This document shows, one piece after another, positions 22,738 through 35,226 of a DNA stretch of 64,000 nt. The stretch's first letter is position 1, and each line of letters opens with the position of its first letter. Origin of the DNA: Pterobdella sp. o SKG-2022 (taxonomy: Eukaryota; Annelida; Clitellata; Hirudinida; Piscicolidae); NCBI GenBank assembly GCA_964035795.1, contig OZ038320.1:14034776-14098775 (forward strand), read 5' to 3'. The position numbers and the translations under genes are program-made. Below the pieces are notes generated by a model that was not told the origin of the DNA, made no database searches, and saw nothing but the letters and a program-made list of their open reading frames with translations.

Positions 22738-23439
22738 CTTACATATATACTTTTAAGACTTACATCAAAGAAGTCATTGCGCATGAGCTGTTTTGAAAGA
22801 AGGGGCGACTTGTTGCACAAAATCTATAGAGAATTTATCAGGTCTATTAGAAACCATGTTTACTTTATAACTATTAGAAAATTGAAATCATTTACAAACT
22901 TTTTTTCAGATTTTGTTTTCAAATCATAGTATTATCATAATAAATGTCTTTTTATAAGTTACGATATAAGTAGTATCAATAATTTAGGGCAACTGATGTC
23001 AACCCCAAATAGTGAGACATGTACAGCAGTATAATCTATTTGGATTATATTATATTTTATTATCCTAAATTATCGTATAAACTAAAAAATACATATAAAC
23101 TGAATACAAACCCCTTCGATAAAGGCGTTGACTCGAGGTCCCACTATGTCACTGTATTCCTTCGACTGACAAATGAACCTAGTCTGCAATGGAACATAGA
23201 AAGCAATGAAAAGCTACAATTTAAATTTATTTAGCCTTTTCATCAACGCAAAAAATTTATGTCATGAACTGGAAAATTGAGTTCATGGAAATGTTGTGTG
23301 AGGTGGATGGTCGAAAAATGTGCTTCTCAAAAAGAAGCCATTGTTATGTTTATGCATATGATACGTGAATCTATAAAACTAAGAAACAACAATATACGAA
23401 GCATAAAATCTCTTTCATAAAGTTCTTTGGAGACTGCAC

Positions 23440-26400
23440 CTTTTTAGTCATCAGTTCGAACAGGCACAAGGCCATCTGCTTATAATCACATTCATATCCT
23501 TTAATGTCGTTTTCTATGCTCATGCTACTACTTGTCTTAAGACTGATAGCGGTGTTGCTATTGCTAATTGAAAGTTGATGCGATGAACCAAAGTCTATCA
23601 AAACAGCATGACCTGTTAATTGAAATACATATTTTAACAAATCAAATCGATTGTTATTTGAATTAAAATGGAATATTTTTTTGATATTATTCTTTGAAGG
23701 TGATGTGAACCATGGTTATCAAGCACCAGATTCGTGAGTCCTATGTCTCTGCGTGGTTTCAAGCATGAATAAGAAAACGCACGAGGTTATGATATATGAA
23801 AAGTTAGCACTTAAAAATAGTTCATAAACCAAAAAAATTTATTTTGGCAGCTATAAAAAAAGAATCAAAAATTGAGATATTACGCAAACAATATAACCTA
23901 CATGAAATTACTTAGCTTTTAGTTCACTTAAATGGGATAATATGAGCAATTATAAACATATAAATGCCAAATAAATTAATGAAAATTTAAGAAAACTATG
24001 TAAACGTGGTCATTTTCAATTTTTTTGATAATATTTTTCAACCTATTTTTAAATTTCACCAAGATGTCACAGAGCTCTTTGTAAATAGGACTGGCATTAT
24101 GTTCACATAGTGGAAGCTCACGCTAAGCATGTAAACGAAAGCGATTTCTATATAGCCAAATAGGATTAAAACAGGTTTAGACCAGATTTTTTAATTTTCT
24201 ATTACTCCCGATATGAAAGCATTATTTTGGTTTTGCTGTTTTTTAATAATTTTTTTAAAACAAATGATATCATTTAAATGCTTTCTCAGGGGAAGAAATG
24301 GCAAATTTAAAAAAAAAGCTCGTATATTCACATATGATTGGCGACGTCTCAATAAGTTAAAAAAATACACCATATGTCGTATAAAATATTTTAGGCTTTA
24401 AAAAACAGAATTTTATGATAATAAACACTATTGATATTGTAATCAATCAAAACAGGATACATTGGCTTAAAAAAATCTGGAGACTCACCCATGAACAATT
24501 CTGGCACTAGTGTGCAGGAAATGGAGGGCCGACAAGAGGCATGCAGTGTAAAAGCGAGCTCTGATCAATGAATAAGTATTCAAACATTCAATATCTCAAG
24601 CCCAGTGTTCATATTTAGTTTTTAAATTTCAACATTGGAAATATATTTAGGAAATAAATCAACACTGAGGTGTCTGAAAAGTCTTCCTGAAATGTTGAGA
24701 ATATATTCAAGTATGTTCACGGACTTAGTCTAACACTATGAAATAATAGTGCATACTTTATGAAATTATTTCTATAATGATGATGGTACTAGTTATATTT
24801 TTCTGCCATTCTCTTTATAACCATTTCAACTACGTGCTCTGTTTTATTCACATTCGCACTTCATTCCCTATGCCAAAATCTCTTGTATCATCATCACTGT
24901 TTTTGAAAATATACTTTCTAATATTTCTTTCGAAATTTTTATTTTTGATGTTTTAATTTGTTCATTGTAGATAAAAAATCCGTGTACATCTGAGTCCGCT
25001 TTTTGTCTGGATTTAAAAAAAGAATCTATTTTTGATAATTAGGTTATAATCTCACCGCGCCAAGTATTTCAAATTGTTTGACTACTGTTTATATGCAACT
25101 TTTAGTAAGAACCATCACATGTTACACATCATCATCAACATCATCGTTTTGCATCAATTTCTATAGGTTGGACGGGGTCTAATAACGGCTACAATCTACG
25201 ATCTTGGGCAAGTTTAGGAATGAGTTTCATTCTTCTAAGGTCGTTGCTTATTTATTGAGACCATGTTTTTCTTGGTCTAACTTTTTTTCGCTTATCCTCT
25301 ACCACGACATGCTTGCAAGAACTTGTTGGGTTACCAGCATCCATCCTCATTACATGCCCAAACCATCTCAGTCTATTTTTGCGTAGCACCTCAGTGATGT
25401 CTGGAATTCCCAGTCTGTCCCTCAATTCATCTGATGATCTGCCATCCTTTAAGCTAACATTGCACATCCACTTGATCATCATCTTATCAACTCTGGATAT
25501 TCTGGTAGTATCTTCCACCTTAAGAGGCCAAGTCTCACCACCATAAACCCTGACACTCCTGATGCAAGCAGCTTATAAAGCCCTTTTGTTTTAAGTGAAA
25601 TGACCCGACTTGCTAACAGAGGTGACAGTACCCTAAAACTCTTCCAACCAGACCTTACACGAGCAAAAGTACTAGCTTCAATTCCACCATCAGCACTAAT
25701 CATTTCTCCTAGATAACAAAATTGGTTAAACACTCCATATTTATTTCCATCAAGTTCAACGGTCTTATAATCAGCATCACTAACTTGAGGATCTAAACAC
25801 ACCTTACATGAAGTTTATGTCAGAAGCGAATTTGCTTTTAGGCCCCTACAACGTTCGTGGACCTAGTGGTTACATAGAATGCAAAATATAGAGCTGACGC
25901 CAACACCTTTAAAACACACTCCAAAAGAGTGTTTTTCAGACTGGAAACTTGCACCATGATACAGAGCACTGACCATAACCTTTGTTTTTTCATGTTCACT
26001 CTGAGACCCTTGTTTTTAATACTGTTTTTCCAAGAACAGTAACTATCATCTAACTCTTTCAGACTTTTAGAAATAATCACTAAGTCATCAGCATACAACA
26101 ATTCCCACACGGACCTATTTCTGCATTCACTGGATAGCGCTTCTAGAACAATGATGAAGAGTAAAGGACTCAGTACAGAACCTTAGTGGACACCAACCTT
26201 CACAATGAACTTGTTACCCAGCACATTATTTATTCTGACTCTACTCTTACTACCTGAGTACAAATCCATGACCATCCTTACTAGCCACTCCATCACCCCA
26301 AGCTTCGTCAAGGACCACCTAACAACTTCTCTTGGAACTTTATCAAAGGCTTTTCCTAGGTCAACAAAAGCAAATTACAGTTTTTTCTTATTGCCAAGAT

Positions 26401-27969
26401 ACCTTTCTTGCAACTGACAAGCTATAAAAATAGTATCGATGGTACCTCTACCTGGGATGAATCCGAACTGCATTGAATCGATACTTACCTGTTCTCTAAT
26501 TTCTTCCTCAATAATTTTTCCGAAGACCTTCATCAAGTGCTCAAAGAGTTTCAAACCTCTATAATTCCCTCTGTCAGTCACCTCACTCTTGTTTTTGAAG
26601 CAGTTGAGGATCACGCTCGTATTTCAGTCTTTAGGTATTTTATATTCATCTAAGATACCATTGAAAAAGTCTGTCATACGGCTAATGCCTACTTCACCAG
26701 AAGCTTGCAATATTTCTGCAACAACCCCAGCACTACCAGCTGCTTTACCACATTTCATTCTGCTCAAAACTCTTCTCACTGTGTCGACTTCTATCTTGGG
26801 CCACGGTTCAATTGTGGGATCGTTTAGTGCTAATGACTCCTTATTCCGATCAACCTTCTCATTCAAAAAACGTTCATAGTGTTCTTGACATGCAAGTAGC
26901 TTTTCATGGCCTGTACAAGCTAAGTCCCCTTTGTCATTTTTGACACAATTTTCTCCAATGACGTCACGGTTAGCTGCACACCTATGCTTTGCTATTATTG
27001 CACAATGAATTAAAATTTTATAACATTTATTTGAACAACCTTTTTTCATTCAAAACTCCTCCATCAGTGATCAAGTTCTTCAATGACATTTTACCAACGT
27101 AAACAGACACCATACAATATTTATTCTGGAATCAAGTGTTAATGAGACATCAGAACAAATCATGTTCCTTTGTTATATCAAGCTTTACATTAAACAAATA
27201 AAAGTTAAAAATGACGACTTTTTCGAGCCACGGTGGAATAAGGAGATTCACGAAATCTAATAGTTTTTATTGAAATAAAAAGCTTTTCGTTATGAAGGTA
27301 AAATTTTTAATTGTGTAGGATTCGAAAATCTTCTTAAATAAAAAGTTGAATGCAAATATGGGGGATTTAGCATTACGTCAAATTTTCGAAAATTTTTCTA
27401 CCAAATAAATTTCTATAATCTGCTAAAAATGAAATGGATTTTTAAATTTATAGTTTCTCACCTGGAATGTGAAAGCTTTGACAAAAGATTGTATGAAGGT
27501 GTGTTGACATTTACTATTTATTAATTTTAAACTTTGGATTTCTTCTCTTAAAATTTTTGATGAATTAAATTGATATTTTAGAAAATATTTCTATGTCAAC
27601 CTCCCCAGGGGTTTCTTTCTTCTCCACATTTTCACTGCAAACTCTTTACCATCATTACCGTTTTTCTTTTTTACCAAATACACCTAAAAAGAAAATTATT
27701 TTAAAATTACTTTGTTTTTTTAAAACTTTTATTATTGAAGCTCATTTTTAAAGTAATTATAATATTTTCATTAAAATTAAATGGTTGTAATGTAGAGTAT
27801 TTTTTGAGATTTAGAATTTATAATGTTTCATGCATATTCTTCAAAAAAATTGCATTTATTAACGAAATAATATTTTTAAACAAACATAAAAAGATCAATA
27901 GATTCACCTCACTAAGTTTCTGAGATGCAATAAGTGAAATGACTTCAAAATCATCAATTTCATTTTCTT
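23440..27969 (-). CDS. AGC-type protein kinase with degenerate active-site motifs, fragmentary gene model
   Basis: Four exons with GT/AG borders support a minus-strand kinase. 27908-27969: 'DDFEVISLIASQKLSE', the start of the N-lobe. 27601-27683: 'VYLVKKK' and 'KEFAVKMWRRKK', with the beta-3 lysine. 24489-24560: 'ARFYTACLLSALHFLHTSAR' then 'IVHG', the alpha-E helix and start of the catalytic loop; the ARFY...SAL..LH pattern is typical of S6K/MSK/AKT-type AGC kinases. 23440-23612: 'GHAVLIDFGSS' (DFG loop), then 'CDYKQMALCLFELMTKK', aligning with the DWWSLGVLLYELLTG helix. The first two exons join in phase. The alpha-C exon and the exon with the catalytic-loop Lys/Asn were not found, nor either end of the gene. 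The glycine-rich loop has lost its glycines (ASQKLSE), the HRD arginine is Gly, and no APE follows the DFG. It may be a pseudokinase or a decaying gene. An RTE-like LINE occupies the large intron. Confidence 0.62.
25130..27050 (-). mobile_element. RTE-like LINE, nearly whole RT ORF with frameshifts, in the kinase intron
   Basis: Minus-strand blocks in order: 'VDTVRRVLSRMKCGKAAGSA' and 'GVVAEILQASGE', then 'DRGNYRGLKLFEHLMKVFGK', 'MQFGFIPGRGTIDTIFIACQ', 'LLYADDLVIISKSLKELDD' (catalytic YADD), 'FCYLGEMISADGG', 'KGLYKLLASGV', and the C-terminal 'RLGIPDITEVLRKNRLRWFG' with 'HVMRMD'. This order and the RWFGHV end are typical of RTE-type elements. The frame is broken in at least four places. The 3' end (25130-25200) carries the CATCATC-rich tail and 'ggttggacgggg' seen in many such elements. 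Confidence 0.85.
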
Positions 27970-27999
27970 CTGTTGGTATTTATTTTCAATGTTAGTTTT

Positions 28000-29330
28000 G
28001 ATAATAAATGCTTCTTCAAACAATGAATATGTTATTCTTAAATCTTTACTTCAATTTAATTAATTTCTACGTTTTTTGAATACTTTCAGCGTCAAAAAAT
28101 TATAAAACCCACATACTTTGTAGAGACATTCTAATGGATTATGAAGTAATTTTGATTAATATTTTAACGGAACAAGCTTATTCAACTACTTCTTAAAGCT
28201 AATTTAAGGTTACTATTGGCAACATAACAATTTAAAAACCAAGCTTCGTTGAAAATCAATACGATTTATTTCGAAAAATAAATTTTTTCTATGCAATCAA
28301 TATTTTTTAATTTGAAAACTTAACTTTTATTTAACGAAAAAAATTATCACAAAGTGAAATTTTCCAAAAACTCTAGTTTTTTTTATGAATAAAAACTATA
28401 AAAAACAATCTAAAAAATCAAAAATAAATAGTTGAAATGAGAAAGAAATGAAATAATAAATAAGTAATATAATAAAAATATTGATTGAAAAAAATTGAAA
28501 TAAATAAAAAAAATAATGGTAATTATTAAAAAATGAAAAAAAACATTGTACAATCAAACCAAACTCGCAAGCAAAAAAAACAACAACCTTCAAAAATTTC
28601 GATATCAATAAAATGAAAAAATCACGCATCGTTCTTCTCATGGTTAAATAAGGGACTCGACTTTCAGTAAATGATCAGACTGAGGTCGAAAAATTCGCTT
28701 ATAGATCGAACTCTTTTCAAAATGAAAATTTAAGTAGACCCCAGAACGGGATATTACCCACCTCTGGCCACTGGGATGATTTCAGTTTTTTTGCTTTACA
28801 TAGAAAGAAGATAAATTGTGAACATCAACAATTTCATCTTATGCAACAACAAAAATTACAAAGATAAACACTTCATGGTTTTTTGAGGGTAATAAAGGCT
28901 GGCATTACTTGGATGAAAATTCTATAAAAGATTAAAAAAAAATATTATCATTCAATTAATATCAAGAAATGTAACAATAAAGAAAAAGATAAACACTTTC
29001 TGGTTTCAATTGTGATGATGTGCCAGTCCCATTGAAGAAAAAGGATGAAGACAATGAAGTTGTTCAAATTTTGTCTAAAATTAACATTTGATTGCTCAAA
29101 ATATTTTATTTGAAGTTTCATCTATATATATTTTTTTTTTATTATCACAGATTTAATTATTTTTATACATTCATAAAATCAACTCAGTTTTCTAAATTTC
29201 ATTTATATAAGTATTATTATGGTTGCTTTTGTTTCAAATAACAAACCTTTTTTTCATATAATCTTAGTTAACTGTTTTGTTTATATAGTTGCTACTATAA
29301 TCATACTCGTCATTGGTTTGATTTGATTTG
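28000..29330. other. AT-rich DNA with no supported gene
   Basis: A/T runs, and a long minus frame near 28400-28640 that is composed almost only of Phe, Ile, Tyr and Leu and looks compositional. A short piece at 28741-28785 ends in a donor-like site on the minus strand but is too short to call. Confidence 0.4.
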
Positions 29331-29331
29331 A

Positions 29332-29636
29332 TTTTTGGCCCAGCCACTAGAAGTTTCTCATTAGAATTGAGCAACAAAATGAAGGAACGTACCTCTGTCA
29401 ATCTGGAGACAAATTGACTTTTTCAACTCTCGTCGATTGTGATTGTCAGGGGTAACTATCTGAGCCTTACCATGTCCTGCAAAGCTGGCAAGGCACAAGA
29501 AGACGCAACCATAAAGGTGTGAATCAGTTTTAGTGAATATTGTCTGAAGATTGACAGTTTCTACGAGAATTGAATTCTGCACTTCTTATTTTGTTAAAAT
29601 ATTACTTTTATTGTTAGCTTTTTCAAATTTATTGTT
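29332..29636. repeat. ~300 bp direct repeat, copy 1
   Basis: Shares most of its length with 29838-30146, roughly 90% identical by eye, including ACCTCTGTCAATCTGGAGAC and CTTACCATGTCCTGCAAAGC. The minus frame reads 'CVFLCLASFAGHGKAQ' then 'ICLQIDRGTFLHFVAQF', possibly a retroelement remnant that I cannot assign. Both copies start with ttttggcc. Confidence 0.85.
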
Positions 29637-29837
29637 GAATGTTTCAAAATTTTATTTTTCAAATTGAAAAGCTCTAATAATATCTTAGAACCAAAAAAAA
29701 CAACAACAATAATAATAATCATCATCATCATTTTATTATAGTCAGCATCTTTCCCTTTTCCAAGGAGTCACTGACTTTTTTTCTATGACCTAACCCTCTT
29801 CCTCCATTTCACCCTGCGGTTGAGACTTCTGGGGTTT

Positions 29838-30146
29838 TTGGCCTAGTCACTAAAAGTTTCTTATTGGAACTGGGCAACAAAATGAAGGAGCGTACCTCTG
29901 TCAATCTGGAGACAAGTTGGCTTTTTCAACGCTTGTCGATTGCGATTGTCAGAAGTAACTACCTGAGCCTTACCATGTCCTGCAAAGCTGGCAAGGCACA
30001 TGAAGACGCAACCATGAAGGTGTGAATCAGTTTTAGTGAATATTGCCTGAAGATTGACACAGTTTCTACAAGAATTGAAGTCTGCACTTCTTATTTTGTT
30101 AAAATATTACTTTTATTGTTAGCTTTTTCAAACTTATTGTTGAATA
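29838..30146. repeat. ~300 bp direct repeat, copy 2
   Basis: Diverged partner of 29332-29636, about 200 bp further on in the same orientation. The minus frame reads 'CLASFAGHGKAQVV' and 'TCLQIDRGTLLHFVAQF', with mostly conservative changes relative to copy 1. Some differences are at third positions, which hints that the parent element coded for protein. Confidence 0.85.
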
Positions 30147-30269
30147 AAGGCAAGTTTTTTATTAAAAAAAAATAATAATAATGCTTTTTCTCAAATCTGT
30201 TTTAAAATATGAAATTCATTCTTTTAATTAAAACTAAATGGCTTGAAGTATAATAGGCCAAATCAAATT

Positions 30270-30371
30270 GTAAGATCAACAAACACAAAGTATTTATTTC
30301 AAGAGTCCCGAAGCTTTTTGTAAGTCTAGCTTACATTATCGTGATTATCACTTTGTGTTTGTTGACCTTAC
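30270..30371. mobile_element. short inverted-repeat element, family 1
   Basis: Starts GTAAGATCAACAAACACAAA and ends with the complement GTTTGTTGACCTTAC. The left arm carries the module on the minus strand (30304-30345: tcccgaagctttttgtaagt, then ctagcttacattatcgtg). The right arm is truncated to about 28 bp. It lies about 150 bp upstream of the exon at 30519. Confidence 0.75.
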
Positions 30372-30518
30372 AATAAATTTAAGCGGTATTGTGTTTTTCT
30401 AAAGTTTTACTTACAAATGACGCAGTCTTGAACTTGTTTATAAAGCATATTTCAACTCGAAAGTAGGCCTAGCTTAGAAAATGAAATAATCTATTCAACT
30501 TTACATACAATACCACAG

Positions 30519-30951
30519 TCATTTATATGCATTGCTTCTGACCGCTTGGAGGCATGGACAAAAGACTTGATACCGAGTCAATATAGCAACAACTGCTTAC
30601 AGCACCTAAACTACATGCTGTATCGAGTGATGTATATGGTGGATGGCAATTTTAATGACGCAGCTAGGCAAGCCAAAAAGATTATGGTGTTTAGTGCGCT
30701 GCACCTGATTGAACTACAAGTAAGTCTGAGTTACGGCATGCCTTTCATTCTTGGTGTTTAGCTTTTGGTGTATGAATGTTTAAGCTTTTATTCCCATCGA
30801 AAAGAACTGAAATAAAAAATTATTATTTTATAACACTGATTTATAAAATTGTTTTTTTTTCTAATTTTTGTAGGTAGAAACATTACTTGTTAACGGAAGT
30901 GAAACTAAAAAAGATAAAACTGAATTGAACATTGATAAAAACCAAAAATAA
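30519..30951 (+). CDS. last two exons of an unrecognised gene
   Basis: Exon 30519-30719 (acceptor CCACAG, donor GTAAGT) is 67 codons in phase 0 at both ends and reads as a compact helical segment: 'ASDRLEAWTKDLIPSQYSN', 'HLNYMLYRVMYMVDGNFND', 'KKIMVFSALHLIELQ'. Exon 30874-30951 (acceptor TTGTAG) continues in phase 0 with 'VETLLVNGSETKKDKTEL' and stops at TAA 30949-30951, giving a short charged C-terminus. Good splice sites and balanced composition against an AT-rich background argue for a real gene. I do not recognise the family. The 5' exons must lie to the left; none was found between the repeats at 29.3-30.4 kb. Confidence 0.55.
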
Positions 30952-33900
30952 TTATGAAAAAAACCATTTTGAGAATACAAAATGTTTCAACATGAGAACT
31001 CTAGGACAACTTCCAAATCTTCAGACCTTCATGAAGATATGAACATAAATGCTTTCGAAAAGTTGAAGCAAAAAGTGACTTAATTGGCAAACAATCAGGT
31101 GTTTTGAGCACTATTCAAAAGGTTGCCCAATCAGTTTTGAGAGCCGGTTGATTCGTCTTAATACCATCCAATGAAGGATGATTGACTATCTTGTTTTAGC
31201 TTGCAGAATTGTAAACTATCTATAATTAAGTTCACATTGCATTAAAAATTCAATATTTTGCATAAAAATAATTTACTACATCTTTTATGCGTTTCATCAT
31301 ATAAAAGTTATGATTCTTCAAAGATCTGCAAAGTTTTAGTGAGGAGAATGAGAGAGCCAGTTTCTGACTGATTTACTTCTCTATGTTATAAAAATTTGCC
31401 TTGATATTGTGGAGAAAACATCAAACACCAACAAAAATGCTGGCTTGATTGAAATACTTGTTAACTTATCAAAGCAAACTTCTCGTTTTTGCACGATTAA
31501 GGTCATACTGTGTTTAACACATTGCAACTCGGTATGTTGATTTCTATAGAAGTTCTCAGTTAACTTCTATTTATTTTAAGTATTAGCATTTTATAATTAT
31601 TTAATTTTATTTTAGGTTTTGTTTGTATTTACTTTTTGTTACTATTTTGTAAAGTATATAATGTTATTATTTAAATTTTTTTTTTTATAACTTATTTTGT
31701 AAAGTTTTAATTCGTTTCGATAATTCACTTTTAAAAACTTCCCGGAACAATCTAAGGTCATTTAAAACCCTCCATTAGCAGAATATTTTTTAATTCAACT
31801 TTAAAATGCTTTGAATGAAAATTTTTACGCATATAAATAATTTTCAGTAAAAATCCAGATGAATTGACATAATCTATTTGTTAACTCTGTTTTCACATTT
31901 TGAAAAACAATCAAAAATTTCATTCAAAATTTGAAACAGCACGATGAATTTAGAGATTTGCTTTGTGGATGGAGAATGACAACATAGGTAATAATTCTTG
32001 GAACAGCGAACCATTTAAATTTGAAGCACTATTTGACTAAATTTATAAATTGATTTGAGTACTAAGAATTGAACCAGGTTGCTGGCTATTTCATCAGTAA
32101 GGAAAACACGGATGTGAGAAATGACGTGTAAGTGGTAATTGCAAATTTTTGTAAAGTTGAGGTGATTTTAGAAGATGAGCTTAGAATCAAGAAATACACC
32201 TAGAGTTTTCAAAAAACTATTGAAAAAGAAGGAGATTATAGATACTGTTCAAATTTTTGACAGCTTTGAGTTGTTTAGGTGTGCCGAATTTTGTGATTAA
32301 ATCGTGTTAAGTTGCATATGATTGAGACAAAAACATAGTCGGCAGCATATTGTTGATATTGAAAGTTTGAGTTTAGATGAGGTTACCAACAAGAGAAAAA
32401 TAGAAAGGCAAGAAAACACCAAGGCTCTTGAATCTTTCTGAAGTTGAAATGAATGTATCTAATATCCTATTCTGTTTGGTTTATAATTCATTTTTGGATC
32501 TATAGAGCTTAAGACTATTGGATTCCATACAGGCTGCCATCTCATCGACTCATTTAGACAATCGTAACCGCAATTGCTCATTTTCAGCAGGAACACATCT
32601 GGAATCTAAAGCACACTTTATTTGGCAAACTGTTGATCGTCTTCAACAATTCCTTTCCACCCACTTCAAGAAGTTATCTAATTCTGAAATCCCGGATAAA
32701 ACATTTTTAAAACTACCAATTTCTATGCTTTTACCTTGAGATGCAACCTCATTTATATAGTTTCGAGTTGTCATTGACTTTTTTTCAGATTTAAAAAGCT
32801 TGAAATCTTAAAACCCTCTCGTACTAGTCCTAAATAGACGTGTCTGAAGATCCTTCTGCTTGAACCATGTCTTACGATCAGCTGTTGAACAAGACTTGCG
32901 TTCGAACTTTCTTGTCAAACCAACCATCAAGAGGTCTCTGATTAATACTTATAACTCTCTCAAAAATGAGTTCATCTGAAATGCCCTTCAAAAAGTCATA
33001 ATGTTTTCGAACTCTGCAAAACAAATCAGATAAAGCATAGATAGTTTTTTGAACAACAAAGCCGATAATTTAATTCAATTTGGAGATTGTCCTCACACAA
33101 ATACAAGAGTACTAACTTTTAGAAGAACATCAATCATTATTGCATTTATTTTTTGTTTTCCCAAAGAAACTAATCCACTACGATTAGTTGTCATAGACTT
33201 CACAGACTCAAGACTTTTGAAAAAGAGAAAGAGGAACTACCAAGAAGGAAAAAAAAGCAAGCTTGAGCAATCTCTTTTTCTCTCGAGAAGCTCAAGTGGA
33301 AAGGTGCAAAAAAGAAGGAAGAGCCGGGAAAGAGCAAGAAAGGTTGGAGAAACTCTTTCCCTGTATGCCACTACTTTCAAATGTATATAATTGAATACAT
33401 AAGTTTTTAAGTAATATTCTAGTTTTTGGAGATGCGTATTGGATTTTTAGTTTTTTAAAAATTATTACGGGTTAGTTATTGAAACGATTTTTCTTCAAGA
33501 CTTTTCTCTATTCGAAACTGCTGTCTTTGCAAACTTGGCTTTAAACGAATATCTCAACAAATACTTCTCCAACATCAAGGCTGCAAAATTACATGAGTGC
33601 TTACATTCAGATAGTGAAGGTGTAAGATGACAACTTGTCTCGACAAAAAAACTGAAAGTTGGTGTTGAGTGGAGCAGTTGATATTGTTTGGGAAAGAGGG
33701 TTTTTATATTTAGTCAAATATTTAGATAGGGTTTGAATTGTTCGGGAATGGATTTCTGGATCATCAGTAAACCTTGGCAGCAGGTCCGGGCCCCATCTTC
33801 TTCTACCTTCTCCACCCACTTCCCCACTTTTTTTACCCACTTTTCAACCTCCACCACCAACTCCATCACATTCTTCACTCACTCTCCCACCACATCTCCC

Positions 33901-34830
33901 TCGTCCCACTCTAACTTCTCTCTCATCTCTCACTTCTTACAACACCTCCCACACCACCTTTCCTACAACCCTTACCACAATTGGTCTTTGCATCCATCTC
34001 ACTAGTGTGGTATAGAGTGCAAAAATAACAGCTTGAAAATGCTGGTTTTCCACCAAGTTTATACAAACAAAAACAGAAAATGCCTTTCAGGGATTGTGGT
34101 CTTGCTGGTAAGTGTGATTACAAATCTCCATTTTATCTTATATCTATTGAATTAAATTAGATTTATTTAATGTTAGTTTTTTCATTGTATATAGATTCAG
34201 CATATAAAATTTTTTTGAATATTTTATTTCGTAGTTTCAAGTCGTTTCGTTAAGAGTATGAGTTTTTGAGAAACATTAATGAGGTTGCACAACAACTCAT
34301 CGAAGTCATTTTTGAGCAAATTTGGAACACTTTCTCTAATTTTTTGCACAGTTACTTCTACTACGTTTTTTGTGTGTTACATTGTATATCAATTTTTCGT
34401 ATCTTCCTTTTTCACTATTCTGTTTTGTTTCTTTTCAATTCACGACTTTTTTTTTCTTAAATTTCATGTTTATAGTTTTTCAACATGCATATTCGTAATT
34501 GCTTTCGATACACTTAAAAAATTGCTTTTTGGCCTACTTGAAAAGATCTTGGAACCAGATGAAATTTTTTCACTCCGATAAATAAAATAATAATTAGCGT
34601 TCTAATGAATGAAAAAAAACTGCAAATTAATGTTGAAAATTACCTCAATGAAAAATCCAGCCCAAGTAGGCCTAAAAGTAAGGAACAAAGCAAAAATGTG
34701 GATTAAGCCAGACACGTGGAAGGCAGGCAATGCCAGACGTACTTTCAAGTTTTTTTAAATGATGGGAACCAAAGGGAAAAATTGATCTGCAGTTAATTGT
34801 GTCATGCATTATCGCTTTAGACAGCAATCA
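30952..34830. other. mostly non-coding; a pyrimidine-rich tract at 33790-33990
   Basis: No supported gene. A few open frames (32518-32739, 33049-33390 on +) lack splice or domain support. From about 33790 to 33990 the + strand is a C/T-rich tract (cccacttt, ctcccacc repeated), low in complexity. 32780-33000 has somewhat higher GC and might be an old retroelement, but no motif is readable. Confidence 0.4.
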
Positions 34831-34831
34831 G

Positions 34832-35035
34832 AGGTTGCCCCTATAGCTCAATGGTTGAGCATTAGACTAATTAGCTAAAGTTACCGGGTTTGATCCCGCG
34901 TGGGCCAACAATTAGCACCTGTTCTACAGTGTGTTTTCGCTTTATTAAATTTGTAGCAAGCGCTTTGATCTATAAGGAAAAGCGCTTAATAAATACCTCA
35001 TTACATTAAATTATATTACATTATACTATAAACCA
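34832..35035 (+). mobile_element. tRNA-derived SINE
   Basis: A pol III type 2 promoter is readable: box A TAGCTCAATGG (34843-34853) and box B GGTTTGATCCC. A 7-nt anticodon-like loop CTAATTA would place AAT (Ile) as anticodon. The acceptor stem and T stem have mismatches, so this is not a working tRNA gene. A non-tRNA part follows (gcaagcgctttgatctataa, then aagcgcttaataaat) and an AT-rich ttacattaaattata tail, the usual build of a SINE. Confidence 0.65.
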
Positions 35036-35226
35036 AAAAACCAGGGCAGAAAAATCATTTAAAAATACCAACATGTCTAGTCCTCTGGTTGTCTGGATTT
35101 TTGAAAAAACCCGGAAAATTGAGTGTTCTTTAAATCAAACTTATTGATGGCAAAATTGTAAGACAACTCATGGCTATAAAAGGGGTCTACATCATGATTA
35201 ACTAAACTAGCCTATTAAAAAAAACG

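Noticed and set aside
22178..22820. Long open frames over the ACAT array
   Set aside because: A 4-bp repeat without stop words stays open in all frames; Tyr-Ile-His-Thr and Met-Tyr-Val-Cys repeats are artefacts.
23700..23740. + strand 'NHGYQAPDS' before a GTGAGT, like a kinase APE motif
   Set aside because: All other kinase exons here are on the minus strand, and this piece cannot be joined to them; taken as coincidence.
27276..27300. AAAAGCTTTTCGTTATG as another module
   Set aside because: Matches GAAA plus AAGCTT on the minus strand, but the upstream core is absent.
28396..28641. Phe/Ile/Tyr-rich minus-strand frame
   Set aside because: Composition reflects A/T runs; no splice or domain support.
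33733..34005. Ser/Thr/Pro/His-rich + frame
   Set aside because: Direct product of a C/T-rich low-complexity tract.
34840..34912. Functional tRNA-Ile(AAT)
   Set aside because: Boxes A and B are good, but acceptor and T stems have mismatches and a SINE-type tail follows; called a SINE.
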